Origin: UBA8949 sp942493365
GTDB taxonomy: Bacteria; Bacillota; Clostridia; Saccharofermentanales; UBA5734
Assembly: GCA_942493365.1 (NCBI GenBank)
Contig: OW818697.1
Span: 1,612,001-1,676,000, forward strand
DNA: 64,000 nt
Direction of reading: 5' to 3'
The notes under the pieces: model-generated
Databases searched by the model: none
Seen by the model: only the letters and a program-made list of their open reading frames with translations
Told to the model about the DNA's origin: nothing
Shown: positions 34,295 through 43,563 of the stretch, in pieces
How the letters are laid out: each line of letters starts with the position of its first letter
How positions within the stretch are numbered: the first letter of the stretch is position 1
Translations under genes and position numbers: made by a program

Positions 34295-35190
34295 TGGAGG
34301 CTCGCCAGCAAGGACTCAAAATAGTCCGGCATCGGGCATTCGATGTGCATCATTTTTTTGCTGACCGGATGCTCAAATGTCAGCCCAAAGGCATGCAGGG
34401 CCTGCCCGGCCAAATGATAGTTTTTGCGGCCCACGGCGTAGACGGGGTCGCCGACGACAGGATGCCCGATGTACTGGAGATGAACCCGAATCTGATGCGT
34501 GCGGCCGGATTCCAGATCAGCTTCGATCAGCGTGGTCGACTGAAAGCGCTTGAGGACTTTGAAATGGGTTACCGACGGTTTGCCTTGACTGACAACAGCC
34601 ATGCGCTGGCGATTACGCGGATCGCGTCCGATGGGCGCGTCGATTGTGCCGCTGTCGGCGGTTACCAGACCATACACCAAGGCCGTGTAGGTGCGGCGGA
34701 TTTCATGCCGGCGAATTTTATCGGCAATGTCAGCATGCACCTGGTTATCCTTGACCACCAGCAGCAATCCCGACGTATCCTTGTCAATCCGATGAACAAT
34801 ACCGGGGCGAATGACCCCATTGAGATCAGAAAGCTGGCCGGCGCAATAATCAAGCAGAGCATTGACCAGCGTGCCGGAACGATGCCCGGCAGCAGGATGA
34901 ACCACCATGCCCTGAGGCTTGTTGATCACCAGCAGCCACTCGTCTTCATAAACGACATTCAAAGGTATCTTTTCAGCCTGGATCGTCGATGGCAGCGGGT
35001 CGGGGACCCCGATTTCGATCGTCTGCCCCGAAACCGTTTTCCAGGCGGGCTTCAGAGGATGCCCATCGAGCGTGACGAGACCATCGCTGATCAGCTTGTG
35101 CAAATAAGCGCGTGAATACTGGGGCAGCTGTCTTGCCAGAAAGCTGTCCAGACGTAGCACATTTGCATCAGTCTGAAGGGTCATCAACAT
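34291..35190 (-). CDS. rluD: RluD-type 23S rRNA pseudouridine synthase
   Basis: 299 residues. An S4 RNA-binding domain (about 13-60, RLDSFLARQLPQYSRAYLHK) precedes the catalytic domain with the motif HRIDKDTSGLLLV (catalytic Asp) and ESGRTHQIRVHLQ. The start has GAGGAG seven bases upstream and overlaps the end of lspA by 23 bases. The lspA-rluD order is standard in Bacillota. Exact target uridines are inferred from family only. Confidence 0.95.
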   Translation of the reverse strand: MLMTLQTDANVLRLDSFLARQLPQYSRAYLHKLISDGLVTLDGHPLKPAWKTVSGQTIEIGVPDPLPSTIQAEKIPLNVVYEDEWLLVINKPQGMVVHPAAGHRSGTLVNALLDYCAGQLSDLNGVIRPGIVHRIDKDTSGLLLVVKDNQVHADIADKIRRHEIRRTYTALVYGLVTADSGTIDAPIGRDPRNRQRMAVVSQGKPSVTHFKVLKRFQSTTLIEADLESGRTHQIRVHLQYIGHPVVGDPVYAVGRKNYHLAGQALHAFGLTFEHPVSKKMMHIECPMPDYFESLLASLQ

Positions 35191-35695
35191 GCGGGTTCTC
35201 CTCGTTTTGACTCGCGACCTTGTTGTGTTTACGGTCGGGCAGCAGGGTTCGGTCGGTCAGGATCAACAGGGCCAGCAGCCCTGCGCCGCAGACAACCAGC
35301 GAATCCGCCAGGTTAAATGTCGGAAAGACGTAACTGCCAAAATGGAAATCCAGGTAATCCGTTACACCCAGATATTGGATTCGATCGATCAGATTGCCCA
35401 GACTGCCGGCGCAAATCACGGCCAGGCAGGCGCGAAGTTTGACATTGCGGCTTTTCCAGATGAGCGCCAGAATCACCAGCGACATAATCGATGAAATGCC
35501 GATCAGCAGATAAATGGCCCAGTTCTGATCGGCCAGAAAGCTCCAGGCCGCGCCGGAATTTCGACGATTGACCAGGTAGAAAAATCCGTCGATTACGGTG
35601 ATGCTGCCACCGACGGGAATGTTTGCCATGACCACTGTTTTAAACAGTTGATCGGCACCTGTCAGTAAAACGATTACGATGATTGCCCAGACCAT
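35168..35695 (-). CDS. lspA: Lipoprotein signal peptidase II
   Basis: 175 residues from the ATG at 35695, eight bases after GAGGAG; a GTG two codons earlier is too close to that site. Four transmembrane segments. The family motifs are VNRRNSGAAWSFL, GNLIDRI with a catalytic Asp near it, and FNLADSLV with the second Asp. It cleaves prolipoprotein signal peptides at the lipid-modified cysteine. Its start lies inside the end of a gene for a lipoprotein, a fitting substrate. Confidence 0.95.
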   Translation of the reverse strand: MVWAIIVIVLLTGADQLFKTVVMANIPVGGSITVIDGFFYLVNRRNSGAAWSFLADQNWAIYLLIGISSIMSLVILALIWKSRNVKLRACLAVICAGSLGNLIDRIQYLGVTDYLDFHFGSYVFPTFNLADSLVVCGAGLLALLILTDRTLLPDRKHNKVASQNEENPHVDDPSD

Positions 35696-37284
35696 ATCCA
35701 CAACTCCTCGATACCCTCGTAAGGGTGATTTATATCAGGCCGACACTGCCCGACGATTCTGTCGCCATACAAGATAGCGGCTGACCGGATCAGCAGGACG
35801 CTCCAAGGGGAGCGAACGGCAGTTTCGTAGAGGGTATCGCCCAATGCTCCATCCTGCCCGTTCGGCATCTGCCAAATCGCTTGGGCCAGGTTCTGACGCC
35901 AGATTTCATAATCGGCCAGGCCAGGGCCGGTCAAGCCATTGAGCAAAGCAAAGGCGGCCGGGCGGTTGTCACTGTACAGCCAAGTCACATCAGGTTCGAC
36001 CGGCATGACCGATTGTAACAAGGCCAGATCATACTTACCACTTGCCAATGCGTTGACATAGGCATCGGCGGCCAGCGAGGTGATCTTAAAACGAATACCA
36101 GCGGTTTTCAGCATTTGTCCGACCAAATCAGCTGCCTCAACGAGCAATCTTTCGCTGGCCGGAACCAGCACGTTGATTTCTCCTTGATAGCCCCCCCACT
36201 CGCCAGGACCCAGGCTGTCTACTGCGGCAGCACGTTGGTCGGCGGTGTCACTGATCAGCCAGCAATCGGCATTCAACGGCACCGGCGTGTTCTCACCCCA
36301 GTCTTCGCCCCCGGCGGCTGAAAATTGATCGGCTGCCAGGAGTTGCTTGATAAACAACAGCCTGCCAGGGTCAGCAAGCTCAGGGCTCTGTTTTGTATTA
36401 TACGCCAAAAAGACAATCTGGTTGGCAGTATATTGTTCAAAATGCAAACTGTTTCGCAAAATGTAACGGCTATAATCATCGGGCGGCAGATTGATCAAAT
36501 CAAGCTGGTCGGATTCGTAGGCTTTCATGGCATCTGTCAAACTGCTGAATTCCGAAATATGAATTGTTTTCAGGCTGCTGATGTCGGCCACGTCGCCTGA
36601 TCTGACCAAGGTCATGCCCGCCGTCGTGGAATAGGATTCCATCTTAAAGCGGCCGGTTCCCGGGATAAGATCGTAAGCTCCGGCATACAGGCTGGCAGCT
36701 GGCACAATCGGAAATGTCAAGGCGTAGGCCAGCCAGGGACTGGCCTGATTCAAGGTCAACTGCAGGGTGTGGGCGTCAATGACTTGCACCGCGATGACAG
36801 CAGGTATTTTTGCCGCAAAGGGGGATTGCGCAGGATGGGTCATAATGTAGTCAAAGCACGCCTTGATGTCCTGGGCAGTCACCGGTACGCCATTGTGAAA
36901 GGCGCGACTTTCTGCCAACTGGATTTGCACGGCCAGGCCGGCGGTTCCCTCGATCACCGTCAGATTGGTTGCCAAGGCTGGCTCAATCTGCTGGCGGCCG
37001 TTGATTTTAAACAATCCTTCAAAAATCAGATCATTGGCGGCCTGCCCCGATTCGCTCTTTTCCAGGAGCGGGTTCAGGGTCTGCACGCGGTAGCGCCAAA
37101 GTCGGAGCACGCCGCTGGCCGAGTTCGGGCGGCTGTTGAGATCAACGGTTGTCCCGCTTGTTGTTTCAGTCGCGCTGGTCTGTGTCGTCCGCGGGGTGGT
37201 GTCTGCGCAGCCCATAAGCAGTGTCAACAAATACAGCACTGTCAGCAAAAAGCACAATTTGTACAGCCATCTTTTCCGGGTCAT
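35674..37284 (-). CDS. Peptide/oligosaccharide-type ABC solute-binding lipoprotein
   Basis: 536 residues. The signal peptide ends in the lipobox LLMG-C25, followed by a Thr-rich linker. The mature part matches the SBP_bac_5 family: TLNPLLEKSESG, then LIFEGLFKINGRQQIEPALA, and AFHNGVPVTAQDIKACFDYI. No permease or ATPase genes are adjacent. It lies between ymdB (ATGA overlap) and lspA (22-base overlap), an unusual place for a transport protein. It may serve a transporter encoded elsewhere or act as a sensor. Confidence 0.88.
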   Translation of the reverse strand: MTRKRWLYKLCFLLTVLYLLTLLMGCADTTPRTTQTSATETTSGTTVDLNSRPNSASGVLRLWRYRVQTLNPLLEKSESGQAANDLIFEGLFKINGRQQIEPALATNLTVIEGTAGLAVQIQLAESRAFHNGVPVTAQDIKACFDYIMTHPAQSPFAAKIPAVIAVQVIDAHTLQLTLNQASPWLAYALTFPIVPAASLYAGAYDLIPGTGRFKMESYSTTAGMTLVRSGDVADISSLKTIHISEFSSLTDAMKAYESDQLDLINLPPDDYSRYILRNSLHFEQYTANQIVFLAYNTKQSPELADPGRLLFIKQLLAADQFSAAGGEDWGENTPVPLNADCWLISDTADQRAAAVDSLGPGEWGGYQGEINVLVPASERLLVEAADLVGQMLKTAGIRFKITSLAADAYVNALASGKYDLALLQSVMPVEPDVTWLYSDNRPAAFALLNGLTGPGLADYEIWRQNLAQAIWQMPNGQDGALGDTLYETAVRSPWSVLLIRSAAILYGDRIVGQCRPDINHPYEGIEELWIWSGQSS

Positions 37285-38063
37285 TCGTCGATCCTGATCC
37301 GTTCAATCTGTGTTGCCTGGCCGGTGATCGGATCAGCCTCAATAAATACGCCGCAAAGGGCCGAAGGTCCTTGGGCAACTTCGTAGGGCGCTGGCAGACG
37401 ATCAACAAAACGCCGCAGTGAGGATTCTCGTTCCATGCCAATGATGCCATCCCGGGGGCCGGTCATGCCAACATCGGTGATCGTGGCCGTCCCGCGCTCG
37501 AGAATTCGCTCGTCGGCTGTCTGAACATGGGTATGCGTGCCCACAACCGCGCTGACTCGACCATCAAGATAAACGGCCATGGCCGTCTTCTCGGCCGATG
37601 CTTCGGCATGAAAATCGATCAGCGACAATTTGGTGTTGTATTCGGCTTTAAGCCGGGTCAGCATTTCATCGGCTGTTGCGAAGGGGTCGTTGGCAGGCTC
37701 CATGTAAACGCGGCCAAGGAGATTGATGACCAGCAGTTTGCCCGCCGGATGTTCAAACACGGTAAAGCCACGGCCGGGCCATGAGGCCGGCACATTGGCC
37801 GGTCGAACCAGATGGCGAATGTCATCGGCGGTATTCAACAGGTCGTGTTTGGACCAGCAATGGTTGCCCATCGTTAAAATATCAACACCACAATTTTGAA
37901 TTTCTTTCGCCAGGGTAGCGGTCAAACCGAGCCCCGCTGCCGCATTTTCCGCATTGGCCACACAGACATCTGCCTGCCATTTCTTTTTCAGATCGGGCAG
38001 ACTGGCCTTCAGCAGTTTGCGGCCGCCCGCGCCGACCAGATCACCGATAAACAGAATTCGCAA
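37281..38063 (-). CDS. ymdB: YmdB-family metallophosphoesterase
   Basis: 260 residues from a TTG seven bases after GGAGG. The metal ligands are in GDLVGAGGRK, NAENAAAGLG, TMGNHCWSK and GTHTHVQTADE. In Bacillus the homologue is a 2',3'-cyclic nucleotide phosphodiesterase that affects biofilm and motility choice. It follows rny, the usual pairing, but a strong terminator lies between them, so it probably also has its own promoter; I could not fix one with confidence. Confidence 0.93.
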   Translation of the reverse strand: MRILFIGDLVGAGGRKLLKASLPDLKKKWQADVCVANAENAAAGLGLTATLAKEIQNCGVDILTMGNHCWSKHDLLNTADDIRHLVRPANVPASWPGRGFTVFEHPAGKLLVINLLGRVYMEPANDPFATADEMLTRLKAEYNTKLSLIDFHAEASAEKTAMAVYLDGRVSAVVGTHTHVQTADERILERGTATITDVGMTGPRDGIIGMERESSLRRFVDRLPAPYEVAQGPSALCGVFIEADPITGQATQIERIRIDE

Positions 38064-38134
38064 TCAATTTCCTCCATCAAAGAAACATTTTTGTTTCAGC
38101 TTATATTTTAACATAGAAGCGCCGGATTGGACAG

Positions 38135-38183
38135 AAAAAGGATGCCTGTCCCAGCAGCTGAATTGTGCTGGGACATGACACCC
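38135..38183 (-). terminator. Intrinsic terminator after rny
   Basis: On the minus strand a 17-bp stem with one bulged A: GGGTGTC-A-TGTCCCAGCA pairs with TGCTGGGACA-GGCATCC around a nine-base loop, followed by TTTTTCTG. It is 42 bases after the rny stop and should uncouple rny from ymdB. Confidence 0.9.
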
Positions 38184-38224
38184 TTTTGGTTGGTCCTTTT
38201 GTTCAAGTTGAGATCAAGCAAGAC

Positions 38225-39802
38225 TTACTTGGCAAATTCTGTTACGCGGGTTTCCCGAATGATGTGAACTTTGATCTGACCGGGATAGTCCAGTTCATCT
38301 TCAATTTTCTTGCAGATTTCACGGGCTTTCAGGATCATTTCGTCGTCTTTGACATTTTCCGGGCGAACCATGACGCGAATCTCGCGGCCGGCTTGAATAG
38401 CATAGCATTTTTCAACGCCTTCGAACGATGTGGCAATCTCCTCGAGTTTCTGAATCCGCTTGATGTAGGTTTCCAGATTTTCGCGGCGAGCGCCGGGGCG
38501 GGCAGCCGATATGGCATCCGAAGCTGCAACCAGAACCGAAATCAGGGAATCGGGGTCAATGTCGCCATGATGCGATGCGATCGCATTGATGACTTCAGGG
38601 CCTTCCTTGTATTTCCGGGCAATTTCAGCGCCGAGCGTGATGTGCGAGCCTTCCATTTCGAAATCGGCAGCTTTGCCGATGTCATGGAGCAGGCCGGCCC
38701 GTTTGGCCATCATGACGTCCAGGCCAAGTTCAGCGGCCATCATGCCAGCCAGCCAGCAGACCTCGATCGAGTGCTGCAGGACATTTTGGCCGTAGCTGGT
38801 GCGGTAGCGGAGTTTGCCGAGCAGTTTGATGATTTCGGGATGCAATCCCATGATGCCGGTTTCAAAGACGGCACGATCACCTTCCTGCTTGATGGTGGCA
38901 TCGACTTCCTTGCGGGCTTTCTCGACCATCTCTTCAATCCGGGCCGGGTGAATGCGCCCATCGACGATCAGTTTGTCAATCGTGATGCGGGCGATTTCGC
39001 GGCGAATCGGGTCGAAGCTGGACAGGATGACCGCTTCGGGCGTGTCATCGATGATCAGATCGACGCCGGTCAGCGTTTCAATGGTTCTGATGTTACGTCC
39101 TTCACGGCCGATAATGCGGCCCTTCATCTCGTCATTGGGCAGCGTGACCACTGAAACGGTCGCTTCGGACACGTAATCAGCAGCGTAACGCTGGATGGAA
39201 CTGACGATAATATCTTTGGCCTTACGGTCAGCCTCTTCTTTGGTGGCCTCTTCCATTTGGCGGAGCATCAGAGCCATGTCATGCCGGTATTCCTGTCTGG
39301 CTTCGTCCAGCACCAGGTTTTTGGCTTCCTCAACAGCGAGGCCGGAAATGCGTTCAAGTTCGTAGACTTTCTGTTTTTCAAGTTCCCGCGCCCGTTCTTC
39401 GAGCGCCAGGACATCGCTGACTCTTGTGTCCAGTGCCTCTTCCTTCTGGTCCAAAACCTCGAGCTTACGGTCGAGCGTTTCTTCTTTTTGTTCGAGGCGA
39501 GTGCGTTCACGTTGTAGATCGGTCTTTTTTTCACGGACATCTTTTTCAAATTCAAGTCTTGTTTTATGGATCTCTTCCTTCGCTTGAAGAAGGAGCTCTC
39601 TTTTTCTGTTTTCGCCGGATTTTTGGGCTTCACCGAGTAGTTTGCCGGCTTCCGCTTCTGCCTTTTCGGTTGAGTTGCGGATGGCTTCGGACTTTTTACT
39701 GAATCCACGTTGATAATAGAAAACAGTAAATCCAACTGCGATGGCAAAACCTGCGATAAATCCGACTATTGTCCATAGCCAGTCTATGGTAATCACCTCC
39801 AT
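38225..39802 (-). CDS. rny: Ribonuclease Y
   Basis: 525 residues. One N-terminal membrane anchor (about 6-28) is followed by a long highly charged coiled coil (about 35-200), a KH domain (about 210-270, GRIIGREGRNIRTIETLTGV) and an HD domain with HDIGKAADFE. It starts bulk mRNA decay at the membrane. The annotated ATG has no upstream ribosome binding site. A strong GGAGGTGA lies just inside the frame (codons 2-4) and would fit initiation at ATA codon 6 or nearby, so the exact start is uncertain. Confidence 0.96.
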   Translation of the reverse strand: MEVITIDWLWTIVGFIAGFAIAVGFTVFYYQRGFSKKSEAIRNSTEKAEAEAGKLLGEAQKSGENRKRELLLQAKEEIHKTRLEFEKDVREKKTDLQRERTRLEQKEETLDRKLEVLDQKEEALDTRVSDVLALEERARELEKQKVYELERISGLAVEEAKNLVLDEARQEYRHDMALMLRQMEEATKEEADRKAKDIIVSSIQRYAADYVSEATVSVVTLPNDEMKGRIIGREGRNIRTIETLTGVDLIIDDTPEAVILSSFDPIRREIARITIDKLIVDGRIHPARIEEMVEKARKEVDATIKQEGDRAVFETGIMGLHPEIIKLLGKLRYRTSYGQNVLQHSIEVCWLAGMMAAELGLDVMMAKRAGLLHDIGKAADFEMEGSHITLGAEIARKYKEGPEVINAIASHHGDIDPDSLISVLVAASDAISAARPGARRENLETYIKRIQKLEEIATSFEGVEKCYAIQAGREIRVMVRPENVKDDEMILKAREICKKIEDELDYPGQIKVHIIRETRVTEFAK

Positions 39803-39864
39803 TTATTTATTTGTCAAATTTCTAGTTTTAATATGCTTTTGGCATTAGAATAAGCATTTATATT

Positions 39865-39893
39865 ATTTTATAGAAAAGGTGTCATGATGTCAA
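39865..39893 (-). promoter_or_regulatory. Promoter of rny
   Basis: On the minus strand, TTGACA (39893-39888) and TAAAAT (39870-39865) with a 17-base spacer. It starts at the foot of the hydA terminator and gives a leader of about 55 bases. Confidence 0.82.
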
Positions 39894-39929
39894 TAAAATA
39901 AATGGCCGGTCATAATTCTGACCGGCCAT
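39890..39929 (-). terminator. Intrinsic terminator of the hydCBA operon
   Basis: A perfect 11-bp stem, ATGGCCGGTCA/TGACCGGCCAT, with a six-base loop, followed on the minus strand by TTATTTTATTG. It is 28 bases after the hydA stop. Confidence 0.88.
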
Positions 39930-39957
39930 CACTATAAATATTTTTGTCTTGTTGATA

Positions 39958-41730
39958 TCATTGTTCCAAAACGCTGTCAGGGTAGATTTCCCGTCGGTGA
40001 TAATAGGTATGCAGCAGTTCATGCGCCAGATGGCCGTTGGCTTCGCCGAGAAAATCCTTGTAGAGAGCCGCGACATCGGGGTTCTTGTGCGATTTTCTTT
40101 CGGTTTGAACCAGATCTTCATCATAGAGCGCTTTGGCGCGCAGGGTGCGGATGTCGATATCCATCAGATCCTGCGCGTGAATCTGGGGTTGTCCGCCGCC
40201 GCAAACGCAGCCGCCCGAGCAGCCCATGATCTCAATGAAGTGATACTGCGGTGCCGTGCCGGCCTTGATGGCGTCCAGCAATTTGCGGGCGGCAGCCGTA
40301 CTATGGGCGACCGCGGCCCGGATGGTGATGCCGCCCAGAACGACCTCGGCTTCTTTGATGCCCGCGTCAACGCCGCGTACAACTTTGTACTCCAGCTGGG
40401 GCAGATCTTTGCCTTCAAGAATGTCGGCCACCGTGCGCAGCGCGGCTTCCATAACACCACCGGTCGCGCCAAAGATAACGCCCGCGCCGGTGTATTCGCC
40501 GATCAGGTCCTGATCGGGTCCTTCGTCAGGCAGCTTGTTGAAATCAATGCCGGCCTGTTTGATCATGCGGGCGATTTCGCGGGTGGTCAGGACATAATCG
40601 ACATCGCGGCATCCCGTCGCCGGATTGAACATTTCTTCGCGCGACGATTCGGTCTTTTTCGAGGTGCAGGGCATGATCGAAACGACCACAATATCTTTGG
40701 GGTCAATGCCCTTGCGCTTGGCGTAATACGTTTTGATGATGGCGCCTTCCATCTGGTGTGGTGATTTGCAGGTCGAGAGATTATCGAGAAATTCCGGGTA
40801 GTAAAATTCGGCGAAGCGAATCCAGCCAGGCGAACAGGAGGTGATCATGGGCAGTTTGCCACCGTTTTGAATGCGGCCGAGCAACTCGGTGCCTTCCTCC
40901 ATGATCGTCAGGTCGGCGGCGAAATTGGTGTCGTAAACCCGGCTGAAACCCATTCGCCGCAGGGCGGCAAACATCTTGCCGGTCACGCGTGTCCCGATGG
41001 GCTGACCGAATTCCTCACCCAGGGCAGCTCGCACGGCCGGCGCGACCTGAACCACGACGTGCTTTTTCGGGTTGTTGATGGCCGTCCAGACATTTTCGGT
41101 TTCTTCACGTTCGTGCAACGCGCCGACCGGGCAGGCAATAATGCACTGGCCGCAGTAGATGCAGGGGGCGTCGGCCATGCTGATGTCGAAGGCCGGCCCG
41201 ACGGCCGTGTCGAAACCGCGGTTGATGAAGGACAGCACGTTGACATCCTGTTTTTGGCAAGCCGAAACGCAGCGGCCGCAGAGGATGCATTTGCCCGAGT
41301 CGCGGACGATTGACCAGGATTTGTCATCCAGTTTGGATGGGCTTTTATCGCCCTTGAAGTTGTATTCACGGATGCTGTAAAGCTCGCACAGATCCTGAAG
41401 TTCGCAGTTTTGGTTGCGGATGCAGGACAGGCAATCTTTGTTGTGGTCGGACAGGATCAGCTCCAGCGTCGATTTACGCGTGGCGCGCACCCGGGGCGAA
41501 TTGGTCTTGACGATCATGCCTTCGGCGACCGGGTTGACACAGGCGGCAGCCAGCGAGCGACCGCCGACAACCTCAACCAGGCAAACACGGCAGGCGCCAA
41601 CTTCATTGATACCCTTCAGGTAGCAGAGTGTCGGAATCTTGATGCCGGCGGTGCGGGCTGCCTCGAGAATTGTCTTGTTGGCCGGCACACTGATCTGAAC
41701 ACCATCGATGGTTATATTAACATTATTCAA
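39958..41730 (-). CDS. hydA: [FeFe] hydrogenase catalytic subunit, NADH-linked type
   Basis: 590 residues from a TTG behind AAAAGGAGC. Order: N-terminal [2Fe-2S] domain, a His/Cys cluster motif (HNKDCLSCIRNQNCELQDLC), two [4Fe-4S] motifs (CILCGRCVSAC and CIYCGQCIIAC), then the H-cluster domain with TSCSPGW, MPCTSKKTES and GCSGGCVCGGGQP. The last motif has Ser where most enzymes have Pro (CPGGC) plus an extra Cys. The gene forms an operon with hydB and hydC, the pattern of electron-bifurcating or NADH-dependent hydrogenases that make or use H2. Maturases HydE/F/G are not in the window. Confidence 0.95.
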   Translation of the reverse strand: MNNVNITIDGVQISVPANKTILEAARTAGIKIPTLCYLKGINEVGACRVCLVEVVGGRSLAAACVNPVAEGMIVKTNSPRVRATRKSTLELILSDHNKDCLSCIRNQNCELQDLCELYSIREYNFKGDKSPSKLDDKSWSIVRDSGKCILCGRCVSACQKQDVNVLSFINRGFDTAVGPAFDISMADAPCIYCGQCIIACPVGALHEREETENVWTAINNPKKHVVVQVAPAVRAALGEEFGQPIGTRVTGKMFAALRRMGFSRVYDTNFAADLTIMEEGTELLGRIQNGGKLPMITSCSPGWIRFAEFYYPEFLDNLSTCKSPHQMEGAIIKTYYAKRKGIDPKDIVVVSIMPCTSKKTESSREEMFNPATGCRDVDYVLTTREIARMIKQAGIDFNKLPDEGPDQDLIGEYTGAGVIFGATGGVMEAALRTVADILEGKDLPQLEYKVVRGVDAGIKEAEVVLGGITIRAAVAHSTAAARKLLDAIKAGTAPQYHFIEIMGCSGGCVCGGGQPQIHAQDLMDIDIRTLRAKALYDEDLVQTERKSHKNPDVAALYKDFLGEANGHLAHELLHTYYHRREIYPDSVLEQ

Positions 41731-41756
41731 TGGAAATCACGCTCCTTTTGACCACT

Positions 41757-43559
41757 TCACTTTTTGATGACGGCCTTGAATTTGCAGGTCTGCTCACAGG
41801 CCCCGCAGCGAATGCATTGGCTGGCATCGATGACAAACGGTTCTTTGCCCAGGACGCCGCTGATGCAATCCACTGGGCATCGTTTGGCGCAAAGTCCGCA
41901 TTTGCGGCAGTTTTCCGGGATAATCATGTAGGTCAGAAGCGCTTTACAGACGCCGCAGCTGCATTTGTGCTCGATAACATGCTCATCGTACTCGTGGCGG
42001 AAATGCTTGAGGGTCGAGAGCACCGGATTGGGCGCCGTTTGGCCGAGCGCGCAGAGCGAGCCTTCTTTGATGGCCGTGGCCAGGCGCTCAAGTTCGCTGA
42101 CATCTTCGGGCACACCGTTGCCGGACGTGATCTTCTGCAGGATTTCCAGCATGCGGTGGGTGCCAATGCGGCAGGGCGCGCATTTGCCGCAGGACTCGTC
42201 GACGGTGAATTCGAGAAAGAACTTGGCAATGTCAACCATGCAGGTGGTTTCATCCATGACGATCATGCCGCCCGAGCCCATCATCGAGCCGGCCGCGATC
42301 AGGTTGTCGTAGTCAATCGGCACATCCAAGAGCGACGCTGGCAGGCAGCCGCCGGACGGACCGCCGGTCTGAACCGCTTTGTAGGCTTTGCCGTTGGGAA
42401 TGCCGCCGCCGATGTCAAATACAATTTCGCGCACGGTTGTGCCCATCGGGATCTCGACCAGGCCAACATTATTGACCTTGCCGCCCAGCGCGAATACCTT
42501 GGTGCCTTTGCTTTTTTCGGTGCCCAGGCTGGCAAACCACTCGGCCCCTTTCTGGAAGATGACCGGGATGTTGGCGAAGGTCTCGACGTTGTTGAGAATG
42601 GTCGGTTTGTCAAAAAGACCCTTGACCGCCGGGAAGGGCGGCCGCGGGGTCGGGTTGCCGCGCTTGCCCTCGATGGAACGCATCAGGGCGGTTTCTTCGC
42701 CGCAGACAAAGGCGCCGGCGCCAAGTCGAATTTCGATGTCAAAACAAAAATCGCTGGCAAAAATATTTTTGCCCAGCATACCGAAATCACGCGCCTGATT
42801 GATGGCCAGTTGCAAGCGTTTGACGGCAATCGGGTATTCGGCGCGCACATAGGCATAGCCTTGGCTGGCGCCTATGGCATAGCCGGCGATGGCCATCGCT
42901 TCGACGATGCTGTGCGGATCACCCTCGAGGACAGCGCGATCCATAAAGGCACCAGGGTCACCTTCATCGGCGTTGCAGCAGACATATTTCTGGTCACTGA
43001 CCTGCTTGGCGGCAAATTCCCATTTCAGGCCGGTCGGAAAACCACCGCCGCCACGACCACGCAGGCCGGACATTTTAACAACATTGACAATTTCACTGGG
43101 GGGTATCTTTTCGGTCAATATTTTACCGAGGGAAAGATACCCATCCTGCGCAATGTATTCTTCAATCGATTCGGGGTTGATGATGCCGCAATTGCGGAGG
43201 GCAATGCGTAGCTGCTTTTTGAAAAAGTCTGACTCATTGACATTTTTAGCCTGATCGAGCGGAATGCTGGTGGCGACGGTCATCAGGCGCTTGACGGGAC
43301 GGCCTTTGAGCAGATGTTCGCCGACTATTTCCCGGGCATCGTCTGGCTTGACTTGATAATAGATGACGCCTTCAGGATAGACCACCATGATCGGGCCTTC
43401 GGCACAGAGACCGAAACAGCCGGTCTTGACAACCTTGACCTCATTGGCAAGTCCTTGAGCGGTCAATTCCTGCTCTAATAATTCAATGATTTTGAGTGAT
43501 TGACTGGATGTACAGCCGGTGCCGCAACAAACGAGGACATGGGATCGATAAAAGTCCAT
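41757..43559 (-). CDS. hydB: Hydrogenase NADH/flavin subunit (NuoF-like)
   Basis: 600 residues from the ATG nine bases after AGGAGG. Order: a thioredoxin-like [2Fe-2S] domain (VLVCCGTGC, then TGCFGLCAEGP), the NuoF core with GLRGRGGGGFPTGLKW for FMN/NADH and GAGAFVCGEETAL, the [4Fe-4S] motif CGKCAPCRIGT, and a C-terminal 2x[4Fe-4S] ferredoxin domain (CRKCGLCAKRC and CIRCGACEQTC). This layout matches HydB of trimeric hydrogenases that couple NADH and ferredoxin to H2. Confidence 0.95.
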   Translation of the reverse strand: MDFYRSHVLVCCGTGCTSSQSLKIIELLEQELTAQGLANEVKVVKTGCFGLCAEGPIMVVYPEGVIYYQVKPDDAREIVGEHLLKGRPVKRLMTVATSIPLDQAKNVNESDFFKKQLRIALRNCGIINPESIEEYIAQDGYLSLGKILTEKIPPSEIVNVVKMSGLRGRGGGGFPTGLKWEFAAKQVSDQKYVCCNADEGDPGAFMDRAVLEGDPHSIVEAMAIAGYAIGASQGYAYVRAEYPIAVKRLQLAINQARDFGMLGKNIFASDFCFDIEIRLGAGAFVCGEETALMRSIEGKRGNPTPRPPFPAVKGLFDKPTILNNVETFANIPVIFQKGAEWFASLGTEKSKGTKVFALGGKVNNVGLVEIPMGTTVREIVFDIGGGIPNGKAYKAVQTGGPSGGCLPASLLDVPIDYDNLIAAGSMMGSGGMIVMDETTCMVDIAKFFLEFTVDESCGKCAPCRIGTHRMLEILQKITSGNGVPEDVSELERLATAIKEGSLCALGQTAPNPVLSTLKHFRHEYDEHVIEHKCSCGVCKALLTYMIIPENCRKCGLCAKRCPVDCISGVLGKEPFVIDASQCIRCGACEQTCKFKAVIKK

Positions 43560-43563
43560 ACGG

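Noticed and set aside
38140..38183. Long hairpin as a possible small RNA or repeat element
   Set aside because: It ends in a T-run in the direction of rny and lies just after the rny stop, so a terminator explains it fully.
40867..43254. Long plus-strand open frames across hydA and hydB, one of 493 codons
   Set aside because: They mirror hydB and hydA in antisense, show no recognisable protein features and have composition expected from a shadow frame.
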